Shown here: positions 34,276-43,071 of the stretch, in pieces
Position numbering within the stretch: the first letter of the stretch is position 1
Layout: every line of letters begins with the position of its first letter
Source of the DNA: Synechococcus sp. Cruz-7E5
Lineage (GTDB): Bacteria; Cyanobacteriota; Cyanobacteriia; PCC-6307; Cyanobiaceae
DNA: 64,000 nt
NCBI RefSeq assembly: GCF_024345995.1
Contig: NZ_JAGQCE010000011.1
Location: 1-64,000, forward strand
Direction: 5' to 3'
Notes under the pieces: model-generated
What the model saw: the letters and a program-made list of their open reading frames with translations, nothing else
Database searches by the model: none
What the model was told of the DNA's origin: nothing
Position numbers and translations under genes: made by a program

Positions 34276-35289
34276 CTAAGGCCAGAGGAGCAGGGTCGCA
34301 GGCACCGCGTCCAGACGCCAGAGCTGGGCCCGGTGGCGCAACAGCTCCTGGCCCACGATCGCCTCCACCCGCAGGCTCTCGAAGATCGGGTTGGCGGTGA
34401 CGATGGCATCGACCGGATGGCTCGGATCGCCCCCGGGCAGCGCCAGGCCGGAGAAGGCCTGGCGGCGGGCACTCTGCTCGCCGCAGAACCCAGTGACTCG
34501 CAGAGCGCTGGCCGGTGCCAGCGGCCGCAGCCGCGCCGCCAGGCCCGCCGTGATGAACAGCCCTTCTGCGCCGGTGTCTGCCAGCGCGAGAGCCAGACCC
34601 ATCGGTGTGCTGAGGGGGAGCAGCGGGACCCCTTCCCTCCAGACCAGATTCAGGCTGGTGGAAGCCCCGGCCTGGTCTCCCTGGGGAAAACGATCGGCGT
34701 CAGCGAGGGCCAGCGGTCCGAGGCTCAAGCGCTGGGCATGGGGATCGATCCAGAGCGGCTGCTGCCGCAGTTGCGGGGCTCCCAGGACACCGTCCACCCC
34801 CGGGGGCAGTCCCGCCACCGGCAGCACCAGCGCCTCCATGCCGCTGAGCTGGAGCCGTTCGCCAGCAGCGGCGAGCACGAGTTCGGGCAGCTTCACTCGC
34901 CGGGGCTTCAGGTCTGGGCAGGCCTCTCCGGCACCGGCAAGCGCGAAGGTCTTCGGATCCACAACGCGGCTCTCAAGGCCCAGCCGGCGCACCAGCTCGG
35001 GGGTCACCAGGGTGGTGGAGGCGCCGGTGTCGAGCAGCAACCGCACCGGCTCGCCGCCACTCTGCAGGCTGAGCACGGGGGTGTCCCCGCCAGTGGCCCG
35101 CTCCAAGGGGATGCTCACCTGGCCCCTGATCCGGCCAGGGGCGAGGGGCGGCCCCCCCAGCTGGATCAAAGCCGCCGTCGTGGTGGCTGGAGTGGTGACT
35201 GACGTGGAGCTGAGGACGGGGCCGGCGAACTGCAGGCCCGTCAGCACTAACCCATGCACCAGCGCCAGCGCGGCCGCATGTCTGCTCAT
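34276..35289 (-). CDS. Two-lobed retropepsin-like aspartic protease
   Basis: 337 aa from ATG 35289, overlapping the META-protein stop as ATGA. A hydrophobic N-terminus (about 7-25) is a signal peptide or anchor. There are two similar halves. Lobe 1 has LLLDTGAS (Asp87) and later DGVLGAPQL; lobe 2 has LALADTGAEG (Asp238) and later EAIVGQELL. Each half therefore carries a D-T-G catalytic motif and the second family motif, as in a pepsin-like single chain. It probably acts in the periplasm. An inactive relative is not excluded. Confidence 0.75.
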   Translation of the reverse strand: MSRHAAALALVHGLVLTGLQFAGPVLSSTSVTTPATTTAALIQLGGPPLAPGRIRGQVSIPLERATGGDTPVLSLQSGGEPVRLLLDTGASTTLVTPELVRRLGLESRVVDPKTFALAGAGEACPDLKPRRVKLPELVLAAAGERLQLSGMEALVLPVAGLPPGVDGVLGAPQLRQQPLWIDPHAQRLSLGPLALADADRFPQGDQAGASTSLNLVWREGVPLLPLSTPMGLALALADTGAEGLFITAGLAARLRPLAPASALRVTGFCGEQSARRQAFSGLALPGGDPSHPVDAIVTANPIFESLRVEAIVGQELLRHRAQLWRLDAVPATLLLWP

Positions 35290-36098
35290 CTGCCGTCTGC
35301 GCGGCGCAGGGTGACTGCCAGAGCCCCATCGGATCGCCGCAGCTCCAGCCGATTCGCTTCGATCTGCCATTGGCTGGCGGATTCAAGGGCGCGCAGAAAC
35401 TGGATTTCCTGCTCCATCACTCCCTCGGGCCGTACGCAGATCCTGCGGGTCGCCGCCGGCGGCCCCACCTGAATCGTTCCCTGGCCAAGGACTGCCGCGG
35501 CGTTGTAGCGGTTGCATCCAGCCGTTCCCACCAGGCGGCCCCTGGCGCGAAGTTCCAGGCTCAGCGTGGTGCCGGTCAGGGTGCTGACGACCGCCTCCTT
35601 GCCGTTGTTGAGCCCGGTGACGATCCAGAGGGCGCCGGCGATCTCCTGGGGCTGGGGCCGGAAGCGGGCCAACGCCTTGCCATTGGAGGCCATCAGCTCC
35701 AGCTGGCCGTTGCGAAGGCTGTATCCCCTCGTCGCCGAAAGTGCCGCCCTGAACGACTGAGCCTGACGCATCTGGTCTTCGGGGCAAGCCATCTGGGTGG
35801 AGGGGCCCTGGTCGGTCACGCGGAACATGGAGTCCCTGACCAGCACGGCAGCGGAATAGCGGTTGCATCCGTCGCTGCCGCTGATACGGCCTTGTTCAAG
35901 ACGCAGGGTCGGAGCTGGGGGCACCAACGTTTGTTGCCCCGGAATCGACTCCAGCAGCCAGGCACTCCCCTCAAGACTCTGGGTCTGCGCCTGCAGCGGA
36001 CTGACCGTGATCGCCATCAGGGCCCCGAGGGCCAGGCTGAGCGAAGCCTTTGCCCCTGCTCTGCTTGTGATCACGTTGAGCTCCACCAACGGTGGCAC
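35286..36098 (-). CDS. Exported tandem META-domain (HslJ-like) protein
   Basis: 270 aa from ATG 36098, with a signal peptide to about residue 38 (SPLQAQ). Two META domains follow. Each has a W near its start (SAWLLES, ALWIVTG) and a GCNRY signature (SGSDGCNRYSA, VGTAGCNRYNA) and later a paired Cys (MACPED, RICVRPE). HslJ-type META proteins are outer-envelope stress or heat-shock proteins. Its coupling to the aspartic-protease-like gene suggests an inhibitor, chaperone or substrate-binding role. Confidence 0.83.
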   Translation of the reverse strand: MPPLVELNVITSRAGAKASLSLALGALMAITVSPLQAQTQSLEGSAWLLESIPGQQTLVPPAPTLRLEQGRISGSDGCNRYSAAVLVRDSMFRVTDQGPSTQMACPEDQMRQAQSFRAALSATRGYSLRNGQLELMASNGKALARFRPQPQEIAGALWIVTGLNNGKEAVVSTLTGTTLSLELRARGRLVGTAGCNRYNAAAVLGQGTIQVGPPAATRRICVRPEGVMEQEIQFLRALESASQWQIEANRLELRRSDGALAVTLRRADGR

Positions 36099-36156
36099 CC
36101 ATCCTGGTACCCAGCAGCACGAAAGACGTTATGGGCTCCGCTCAGCGGCGGCCGGC

Positions 36157-36825
36157 TCAAACTGGGTAACGGCCGATGACTTCCAGGTAGCGGTCCTCCA
36201 CGGCTCCCACCAGCAGCTGCTCAAGTCCGGCCTGACGCAGCTGGTCCTCCACCTCATGAACCGTGAAGGCTGCCCGGAGAGAGTGGCGGTAGTCGTGCTG
36301 GAGCACGGGTGGGGCCCCGGCTGCATAGGTGGCCACCAGCCGATCAAGAGCTGCCTGATCGGCGGGCCGCCGTAGGTCCCTGATGTAGATCGCGGCCCCA
36401 GGGGCCGCCAGCTGCCGCACCGTGCTCCAGAGAACCTGTGGATCGTGCAGGTGATGCAGAAGGCTGTTGCTCACCACGGCGTCGTAACCCCCCTTCAACT
36501 GAAGAGAGGGGAGCAGGGCCTGCTCGAAGCTCACGACTCCGGAGAGAATGGAACCCTGCGGAGGCTGTTGCTGTTGCTGCTTTTGCTGCTCCTTGCGGGC
36601 GATGGCGATGGCCAGCATCGCGCCGGAGCCATCCACCCCCACCACCTGGCTGGAGGGGTAGCGGCTCGCCAGTCGGAAGGTGATGTTGCCGGGGCCACAG
36701 CCCAGATCGATGATTCGCTCCCCCAAATGGGAACCGAAACAGACGGCGATGCGCTCGACCATGGCCTGGTCGGTGGCACTGAAATCGGCATCGGCGTAGG
36801 CCTGGGCCTGCTCGGCGCCATCCAT
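36157..36825 (-). CDS. Class I SAM-dependent methyltransferase
   Basis: About 222 aa from ATG 36825; an in-frame ATG at 36903 would extend it. Motif I IIDLGCGPGNITF, the acidic VVGVDGSGAML and a later SNSLLHHL segment give a complete Rossmann methyltransferase. A poly-Gln tract (KEQQKQQQQQPPQ) interrupts the region after motif II, an insertion not normally seen. The substrate is unknown. It lies between the RodZ-like gene and the META gene in the same orientation. Confidence 0.85.
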   Translation of the reverse strand: MDGAEQAQAYADADFSATDQAMVERIAVCFGSHLGERIIDLGCGPGNITFRLASRYPSSQVVGVDGSGAMLAIAIARKEQQKQQQQQPPQGSILSGVVSFEQALLPSLQLKGGYDAVVSNSLLHHLHDPQVLWSTVRQLAAPGAAIYIRDLRRPADQAALDRLVATYAAGAPPVLQHDYRHSLRAAFTVHEVEDQLRQAGLEQLLVGAVEDRYLEVIGRYPV

Positions 36826-36911
36826 CAATTCAGGCTCACAGACGCGTTCGATCGAGCTGCTCCTGGAGTTATGTCGATTCTCCCATTGGTGCAACCCAGC
36901 CAATGGCTGTT

Positions 36912-37859
36912 TCAGGGGCTGGAGCTGCTCCTGGAGGTCTGACGTTCACCGCTACTGGTGAACTGATGCCAGCTGATCTGCTCGATCGTGCCCAGGGTCT
37001 GGGACTGTCCTGAGGCTGTGGTCACGGTGATCAGATCCGGGCGGCCCGCCAGCACCTCCAACCCTGCCCCCAGGGAAAAGGTTCCGGTGCCGGTGAACAG
37101 GCCGCGGAACAGCTCCTTGCCTTCGCCGTTTCGCACCTCAAGCCAGCTGGGTTCTCGGCTGCTGAGCAGAAGGCTCCCCAGGCTGGGCTTGACGGGGTCG
37201 GCAGGCTTGGCGGGCTTGGCAGGCTCGCTTGTTGTGCTCGCTGGCCTGGTTAGGTTGCTGGAGACGGTTTGGCTCTGCTTCGTGCCGATGGCCAGGGCCG
37301 CCACCAGGGCCAGCACGCCGGCACCCCCTGCCAGCAGCCAGGTCAGCCCAATCCGTCGTCGGGGCATGTGAGTTGACGGAAGATGGGCTTCACTGCTGGG
37401 ATCCCTGGGTGCCATGGCGGGAGCCGCCAGGCTCACCCTGGCCACGGAGCCCGAAGGCTGACCCGCACTGGTTGGTCCTGGGGAGGGTGCGGAACGGCGG
37501 CTGACCCCTGGCAGGTGGATGTCCAGCAGAGACTCAGTCAGCTGATCGGCGTCGAGGCCAAGACTGGTGGCCACCCGCCTGGCCTGGGCGATCAGGTAGA
37601 TCCGCTCCGGCAGCCGTGTGTGATCACCTGATTCAAGGGCGCTGAGCCTGTCAGCCGAGAGGTAGTTCTGCTCCGCCAGCACCGCCAGGGGGATGCCCTG
37701 AGCTTCACGGGCCTCGGCAAGTGTCTTGCCCAGACTCACCAGGGCGGGTAGACGCTCGGAGTAGGCGGACTCGGTTGTGGCAACCGGTTCGCCGGGCTCC
37801 GCGGGGTGGGACGCGCGCTCGCTCACGCTGGAGTTGCGTTCAAAGGATCGATCCATCAT
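36912..37859 (-). CDS. RodZ-like HTH membrane protein
   Basis: 315 aa from the ATG pair at 37859/37856. An N-terminal HTH_25-type domain (LGKTLAEAREAQGIPLAVLAE) is followed by a Pro/Ser-rich linker, one membrane helix (LTWLLAGGAGVLALVAALAIG), a Lys/Pro linker and a periplasmic DUF4115-type domain (EPSWLEVRNGEGKELFRG). This is the RodZ architecture, linking MreB to the cell envelope. In coccoid picocyanobacteria, which often lack MreB, the partner is unclear. Confidence 0.8.
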   Translation of the reverse strand: MMDRSFERNSSVSERASHPAEPGEPVATTESAYSERLPALVSLGKTLAEAREAQGIPLAVLAEQNYLSADRLSALESGDHTRLPERIYLIAQARRVATSLGLDADQLTESLLDIHLPGVSRRSAPSPGPTSAGQPSGSVARVSLAAPAMAPRDPSSEAHLPSTHMPRRRIGLTWLLAGGAGVLALVAALAIGTKQSQTVSSNLTRPASTTSEPAKPAKPADPVKPSLGSLLLSSREPSWLEVRNGEGKELFRGLFTGTGTFSLGAGLEVLAGRPDLITVTTASGQSQTLGTIEQISWHQFTSSGERQTSRSSSSP

Positions 37860-38002
37860 GAAGGGAAGCGCCGATGCCATCAGACATCTCTGATGCAAGC
37901 CGCTCTCAATGCCCGTGCAGATGTTGCTTGAAGAACAGGGCTGAGTGATACGGCGAGGCCCAAGCCGTTACCAGCAGACTGCAGTTCGTTGCATCGTCGT
38001 TG

Positions 38003-38434
38003 ATGAGGAGTTCCCGGCCCCAGCTGCGCCTCTCCCGTTCTGGTCAACGCTCCCAGACCACGCTCTGGATTGGGGGGTTGGCCCGTGTACTCCTCGCCCT
38101 TGTGTTCGTTAATGCCCTGGTGGGCAAGCTCACGACCTTCACTGCGGTGGCCGACAAAATTTCTGCCAAGGGGCTACCCCTGGCCCCCCTGCTGCTTGTG
38201 CTGGCCATGGCGCTGTTGGCTGTGGGATCAGCCCTGCTGATCCTTGGCTGGCGTCAGCGCCTGGGCGCGGTGCTGCTGCTGATTTTCCTCGTGCCTACCA
38301 GCCTGATCTTCCACAGCGACCTGGGTGACAGTTCGGAGCGCATCCAACTGCTGAAGAACCTGGCGATCATGGCCGGTCTGCTGCTGGTAGCCAATCAGCC
38401 CAGTGAGCGGCGACCGAGACTTCGCCGTCAGTAG
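38003..38434 (+). CDS. DoxX-family membrane protein
   Basis: 143 aa from ATG 38003. Four hydrophobic helices; the first carries LARVLLALVFVNALVGKLT, typical of DoxX/DoxD-like proteins. The family includes thiosulfate:quinone oxidoreductase subunits and mycobacterial redox-complex members, but most are uncharacterised. It is convergent with the solanesyl-diphosphate synthase gene, with a 7-nt overlap of the 3' ends. Confidence 0.78.
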   Translation: MRSSRPQLRLSRSGQRSQTTLWIGGLARVLLALVFVNALVGKLTTFTAVADKISAKGLPLAPLLLVLAMALLAVGSALLILGWRQRLGAVLLLIFLVPTSLIFHSDLGDSSERIQLLKNLAIMAGLLLVANQPSERRPRLRRQ

Positions 38435-39399
38435 AGACGGCTGAGCACAAACTCGGGCAGGCTGAGCAGGGCTGTGCGCGAGTCGGAAGGACTGAGCCAT
38501 TGCAGGGCATCACCGGCTTCCCGCGCGAACCCTTCGGCCAGGGCCCTTGAGCGGGGGATCGCCTCGCAGCCCCGTACCAGTGCCAGGGCCTGGGCGAGAT
38601 CATCGGGCTCACAGAGTTCCCGCTCAATCAGTCCCGCCAGGGCCGGTCGTTCCTCGAGGGCATAGAGGACCGGGGCCGTGAGGTAGCCGGTGGCCAGATC
38701 ACTGGCGGCAGGCTTGCCCAGCTGCTGGTCGCTGCCGGTGAAATCGAGGATGTCGTCTACAACCTGAAAAGCGAGACCGAGCTGACGTCCGAAGCGGTAA
38801 AGGTCTTCGAGGCGGTCGTTGCCGAGTCCGCTCAGCACGCCGGAGGCCTTGGCACTGTTTGCAATCAGGGAGGCAGTCTTGCAGTAGCTCTTATCGAGGT
38901 AGGTCTCGAAGCTCTGGCCCGTGTCGTATCGGTAGAGGCCCTGCCGCACCTCGCCATCGGCCAGGTCCATGATCACGCGGGAGAGCAGCTTGACCACCGC
39001 GAGGTCGTCGAGATTGGCCAGATGCCAGCTGGCCTGGGCAAACAGGAAATCGCCCGCCAGGACCGCCAGTCGGTTGTTGAAGCGGCTGTGCACCGTGTCC
39101 ACCCCGCGCCGGGTGGAGGCCTCATCCACCACATCGTCATGAACAAGCGAAGCGGTGTGGATCATCTCGGTGATCTCCGCCAGTCGCCTGTGGCGACTGG
39201 ACAGTTCGCCGTCGGCCGAGAGGGCACGAGAGAGGAGCAGCACGATGCCGGGGCGAATCCGCTTGCCTCCAGCGCTGAACAGGTGCTCGGCAGCTGCCTG
39301 AAGAATCGGGTGCCCCGCTCCGATCAGACTGCGCAGATCGCTCAGCAGGGTTTCCAGGTCGTTCTCGACCGGCTGGAGCAGCTCTGCAACGGTGGCCAT
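38428..39399 (-). CDS. sds: Trans-long-chain polyprenyl (solanesyl) diphosphate synthase
   Basis: 323 aa from ATG 39399. The first Asp-rich motif DDVVDE (88-93), the FQVVDDILDF second motif and GGKRIRP are all intact. It condenses isopentenyl-PP onto an allylic primer to make the C45 side chain of plastoquinone. Small residues before the first motif suit long products. It starts upstream of murI in the same leftward run. The family and the cyanobacterial role are well established; the exact chain length is inferred. Confidence 0.92.
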   Translation of the reverse strand: MATVAELLQPVENDLETLLSDLRSLIGAGHPILQAAAEHLFSAGGKRIRPGIVLLLSRALSADGELSSRHRRLAEITEMIHTASLVHDDVVDEASTRRGVDTVHSRFNNRLAVLAGDFLFAQASWHLANLDDLAVVKLLSRVIMDLADGEVRQGLYRYDTGQSFETYLDKSYCKTASLIANSAKASGVLSGLGNDRLEDLYRFGRQLGLAFQVVDDILDFTGSDQQLGKPAASDLATGYLTAPVLYALEERPALAGLIERELCEPDDLAQALALVRGCEAIPRSRALAEGFAREAGDALQWLSPSDSRTALLSLPEFVLSRLY

Positions 39400-39422
39400 G
39401 TCTCCCGCCAGGTGAGCTGATC

Positions 39423-40253
39423 CTAGAAGGCTCCCACCGATGACCGGAGGCAGACCTGCTCCACCTGGGGATGCCAGCCCAGCCAGGGGGCCGCAGCCAG
39501 GGCAAAGGCCTCGGCATCGCCCGTGACGCAGAACCGCCCCCGCTCCACCGGCACTTCACGGGGGTGCAGGCCGCAGGCGCGGGCCTGGAGCAGGGGTGTC
39601 TTGCCTAACAGTTGGCCCAGCTGAACCACCGCCGCCTGGGCCGGGTCCACCAGCACCACCTCGGGAGGAAGCAACTCACGCAGCAGCTCCTCCAGCAAGG
39701 GGTAGTGGGTGCAGCCCAGCACGATGGCTTCCACCCTCTCCTCCAGCAGCGGCTTGAGGTAGGCGATCGCCGCAGCGCGCAGGCGTGGATCGGCGAAATT
39801 TCCATCCTCGATCAGAGGCACGAAGGCCGGACAGCCGATTTCGACCACATGGCAGGAGGGATCGGCCTGACGCAGAGCCCGTCCGTAGGCACCGCTTGAG
39901 GCCGTGGCCGGGGTGGCGAGCACCCCAACCCGTCTGCAGTTCAGCTGGCTGGCCACACTGTCGATCAGTCCGAGCACCGGCAGATCGCATCCGGCCTCAG
40001 CCTCGGCGATGTCGAAGGCCAGGGCATTGGTGGTGTTGCAGGCCATCAACACCGCATCCACCTGTTGCCGCCGCAGCCAGCCCACCACCTCCGCTGCGAT
40101 GTGGCGGATTTCGTTGGGGGAGCGCTGGCCGTAAGGAACCCGGGCGGTGTCGCCGAGATATACGAAGGGAAGGTCAGGATGATGCTCAAGCAGCCGCCGC
40201 AAGACCGTCAACCCGCCCAGTCCGCTGTCCAGCAGGCCGATCCGCTGATCCAT
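39423..40253 (-). CDS. murI: Glutamate racemase
   Basis: 276 aa from ATG 40253. The two catalytic cysteines are Cys72 (MACNTTNAL) and Cys181 (LGCTHYPLL), with LLDSGLGGLTV and GDTARVPYG substrate motifs. It makes D-glutamate for peptidoglycan precursors. Its ATG overlaps the last base of the amidase stop codon (40253), coupling two cell-wall genes. The downstream gap to sds is 23 nt, so amiC-murI-sds may be one unit. Confidence 0.95.
   Translation of the reverse strand: MDQRIGLLDSGLGGLTVLRRLLEHHPDLPFVYLGDTARVPYGQRSPNEIRHIAAEVVGWLRRQQVDAVLMACNTTNALAFDIAEAEAGCDLPVLGLIDSVASQLNCRRVGVLATPATASSGAYGRALRQADPSCHVVEIGCPAFVPLIEDGNFADPRLRAAAIAYLKPLLEERVEAIVLGCTHYPLLEELLRELLPPEVVLVDPAQAAVVQLGQLLGKTPLLQARACGLHPREVPVERGRFCVTGDAEAFALAAAPWLGWHPQVEQVCLRSSVGAF
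39763..39770. repeat. HIP1 octamer (GCGATCGC)
   Basis: The highly iterated palindrome typical of many cyanobacterial genomes. Further copies that I located are at 4320-4327 and 45409-45416. It is given mainly as a lineage clue. Confidence 0.7.
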
Positions 40254-41287
40254 CAGCCCCCTGCCAGAAAATTGAGAATACCGCTCGTGATCGCCTGAGC
40301 CAGACGCTGCCGGTGCGAGGCGGTGGCCAGGCGGCGGGAGTCGATGTCGCCGGTGACGAATCCTGTTTCCACCAGGGCGGCGGGCATCACGGTGCGACGG
40401 ATCACAAAGAACCGCCCCGTGCGTACCCCTCGATCTGGACTGCCCGGTGACACCGCGACCACTTCCGACTGGATGGCCGCCGCCAGAGCCCTCGACAGAG
40501 AGCTCTGGAAATAGAAGGTTTCAATGCCGTTGACATCGGGCCTGGCCATGCTGAGGGCATTGGCGTGGATGCTCACGAAGGCATTGGCGCGACTGCTGTT
40601 GGCCAGGGACACCCGCGGCGGCAGGTCCACGTCGATTTCCGAGGTGCGGGTGAGCACCACCTGAACCCCCTTGGCCTGGAGAAGCCGTGCCACCTGGAGA
40701 CTGATGTCGAGCACCACATCGGTTTCACGCAGCCCGCCGATACCGATCGCACCAGGATCGGGTCCACCGTGGCCCGGATCGATCACCACCCGGTAGCGCC
40801 CGCGGGGCACATCGGGAAGTCCGGCCGAGGAAAGGGGTGTCCGTCTGTAGCCGGGGGTGAAGCCTGGATTCGACCGCCATGGAACGGAGACGGCGGTCAC
40901 ATCCCCCTCGCCAATCGTGCGCAGGCTGCGATTGGGAAGGCCCTCGAATTCGAGCTTCCAGCGGTCCCGGGCCGTGCCCACCAACCTCAGCCGTCTGGGA
41001 TCGAGCTGGGTGCCGGGCTGAAACTCGATCACCAGCCTGGTGGTTTCGGGATCGGGCTTGCCGATGCGCACCTCCCGCAGGACACCGTTGCCACGGATGC
41101 TGCGGGTGCGGATGGGGGCTCCCGGCAGATCCACCCACACCCTGGGCCCGGTATTGCCGCGTCCCGCCTCAAAGAAGGCCTGCAGGGAGATCGACGGGGA
41201 GGTGCGCAGCTCCAGCACCCCATCGCTGTTGATGCGCCAGGCCGCCAAAGCACTGGCAGCCCTTGCCGGCAAAGCTGCCAGCAGCAA
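40253..41287 (-). CDS. N-acetylmuramoyl-L-alanine amidase (AmiC-type)
   Basis: 344 aa from TTG 41287. The frame continues upstream with a basic, hydrophobic segment (RKPRPLRFVSLSGVLLGG), so the true start probably lies near 41350 and the protein has a full signal peptide. It has an N-terminal AMIN domain (LRTSPSISLQAFFEA) and a C-terminal Amidase_3 domain with zinc ligands in VVIDPGHGG, later Glu in RETDVVLD, and SIHANA. It cleaves the stem peptide from muramic acid during cell separation. It is coupled to murI. Confidence 0.9.
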   Translation of the reverse strand: MLLAALPARAASALAAWRINSDGVLELRTSPSISLQAFFEAGRGNTGPRVWVDLPGAPIRTRSIRGNGVLREVRIGKPDPETTRLVIEFQPGTQLDPRRLRLVGTARDRWKLEFEGLPNRSLRTIGEGDVTAVSVPWRSNPGFTPGYRRTPLSSAGLPDVPRGRYRVVIDPGHGGPDPGAIGIGGLRETDVVLDISLQVARLLQAKGVQVVLTRTSEIDVDLPPRVSLANSSRANAFVSIHANALSMARPDVNGIETFYFQSSLSRALAAAIQSEVVAVSPGSPDRGVRTGRFFVIRRTVMPAALVETGFVTGDIDSRRLATASHRQRLAQAITSGILNFLAGG

Positions 41288-41361
41288 GGCGGCCTGAAGA
41301 ACTCCACCAAGGAGAACACCGCTCAGTGAGACGAAACGGAGTGGGCGTGGCTTCCTCAGGA

Positions 41362-42180
41362 TCAGAACAGCGAAGGACGGCGGTGGTTGAGGCTCGGCAT
41401 CTGGGCGCGGACCCGCTGGCCATGGTCGGGGTCGATGGGGGCCACGGCAAGCCCCACTCCGATGCCGGCATCGGCGAGCACCGTTCCCCAGGGATCGATG
41501 ACCAGGGCATGGCCGTGGCTCTGGCGTCGCCCGTAGTGCAGGCCAGTTTGGGCCGGTGCCAGCACGTAAGCCGTGTTCTCGATCGCGCGGGCCTGCAGCA
41601 GCACTTGCCAGTGATCCTTGCCGGTGAAAGCGGTGAAGGCCGCCGGAATCATGATCAGCTCAGCTCCAGCGCCGGCCAGGTGGCGGTAGAGCTCGGGGAA
41701 GCGCACGTCGTAGCAGATCGAGAGTCCGATCCTGCATAGGCCTGGGGCATCTACAACGGGCGGCAGGGCGGTGCCGGATCGGACGGTTTCTGATTCCCGA
41801 TAGGTGTTTCCATCAGGCAGATCCACATCGAAAAGGTGGATTTTGTCGTAGCGGGCCAACAGCTGGCCGTCGCGGCCCACCAGTTCCGCCCGGTTGTAGG
41901 TGGCTCGCTCGCCTGCGGGAACGGGGAAGCCACCACCTAGCAGGGTCACCTGATAGCGCCGCGCCATGGTTACCAGGAAGCGGCTGCACCGGTCCGCCAG
42001 GCTGGTGGCCAGCTCCAGCCGCCGCTCGTCGTCGCCCATGAATGCGAAGTTCTCGGGCAGGCCCACGAGCTCGGCGCCACGACGGGCAGCCAGGTCAATC
42101 TGCTCTTCGGCGGCGGCAAAGTTGGCGTCCGGATCGGGCGTGCTGGTGAGTTGCACAGCGGCAGCCAGAAAGCTCGTCAC
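41362..42180 (-). CDS. Nitrilase-family amidase (Nit1/Nit2-like)
   Basis: 272 aa from ATG 42180. The catalytic triad is Glu43 (LPENFAF), Lys113 (YDKIHLFD) and Cys156 (SICYDVRFPELYR), all in family context. The pattern is that of the Nit clade, which includes deaminated-glutathione amidase and omega-amidase, housekeeping repair enzymes. It is cytosolic. It precedes amiC in the same orientation. The substrate assignment is by resemblance only. Confidence 0.9.
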   Translation of the reverse strand: MTSFLAAAVQLTSTPDPDANFAAAEEQIDLAARRGAELVGLPENFAFMGDDERRLELATSLADRCSRFLVTMARRYQVTLLGGGFPVPAGERATYNRAELVGRDGQLLARYDKIHLFDVDLPDGNTYRESETVRSGTALPPVVDAPGLCRIGLSICYDVRFPELYRHLAGAGAELIMIPAAFTAFTGKDHWQVLLQARAIENTAYVLAPAQTGLHYGRRQSHGHALVIDPWGTVLADAGIGVGLAVAPIDPDHGQRVRAQMPSLNHRRPSLF

Positions 42181-42262
42181 CAGGTGGAAGTGTCAGATCG
42201 GCCGAACTTTAGGGGGAGGTCCGTCAGGGCTCCGGTCTGTGCGGCCCACTCTTGGACTGGCC

Positions 42263-43018
42263 TCAGCTGGCCTTGAGCACGCCTGGTTCCGCCTGCATCG
42301 GCACGATCGTGAGGGTGTCGAGCGCGGCACAGCACTGGAAGTCGGCGTCGTGATTGCCCAGGCGGATCAAGCGCTGGCCGTGGCTGGCGGTGCGCAGGCA
42401 GCCCTCGGGGTTGTGTCGCCACTGCTGCCAGAGGGCCAGGGCAGCCACCATCTCATCGTTGCCGGCTGCCACGCTGATCCCCGCGGCAGGGGCCAGCTCG
42501 ATCAAAGCGGCGCCCACGGCGCCCGCCGCCAGGCTGTCCTCCAGCGAATAGGCACCCTCCCAGCCGCTGCCTACGATCCAGACGTTCTCAACACCCCGCT
42601 CGATCAGCCGTTGGGCCACCGCTGTGCGGTTCGGCAGGCAGGCGGTGAGGAGCAGGGGCAGATCCCTCACCCGGTCGAGGGAGCGGGTGCCGTTGGTGGT
42701 GCTCATGAAGATGCGCTTGCCCGCGACCAGCTCCGGTGTCACTCCCAGGGGCGAGTTGCCCATGTCGAAGCCCTCCACCCGGGCACCGCCGCGCTCACCG
42801 GCGGTGAGACGGCGCTCGGCGGGCCAGGCGGCGGCACTGGTCTTGAGGTCTTCGAGATTGGCGAAGGCCTGGATCGCCTCGGCGCCGTTCTCCAGGGCCC
42901 AGGCCATCGTGGTGGTCGCCCGCAGCACATCGATCACCACTGCCGCGTCGGGGCTGCCGCCTTCGGCCGAACCCACAGCCGGTACGCACTCTGAGGTGTG
43001 GAAAGTGTGGATCAGCAC
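42263..43018 (-). CDS. 2-phosphosulfolactate phosphatase family (ComB-like)
   Basis: 251 aa from ATG 43018. Family landmarks are [20 protein letters not shown] near residue 28, [17 protein letters not shown] and [10 protein letters not shown]. Archaeal ComB dephosphorylates phosphosulfolactate in coenzyme M synthesis. Cyanobacteria lack coenzyme M, so the true substrate here is unknown although the Mg2+-dependent fold appears intact. It is divergent from the UbiD-like gene, 53 nt apart. Confidence 0.88.
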   Translation of the reverse strand: MLIHTFHTSECVPAVGSAEGGSPDAAVVIDVLRATTTMAWALENGAEAIQAFANLEDLKTSAAAWPAERRLTAGERGGARVEGFDMGNSPLGVTPELVAGKRIFMSTTNGTRSLDRVRDLPLLLTACLPNRTAVAQRLIERGVENVWIVGSGWEGAYSLEDSLAAGAVGAALIELAPAAGISVAAGNDEMVAALALWQQWRHNPEGCLRTASHGQRLIRLGNHDADFQCCAALDTLTIVPMQAEPGVLKAS

Positions 43019-43071
43019 GGCGCGGCGAGTGGTGAGGGTGCGTCACAGTAAGCAGCAACGGAACTGAACCG

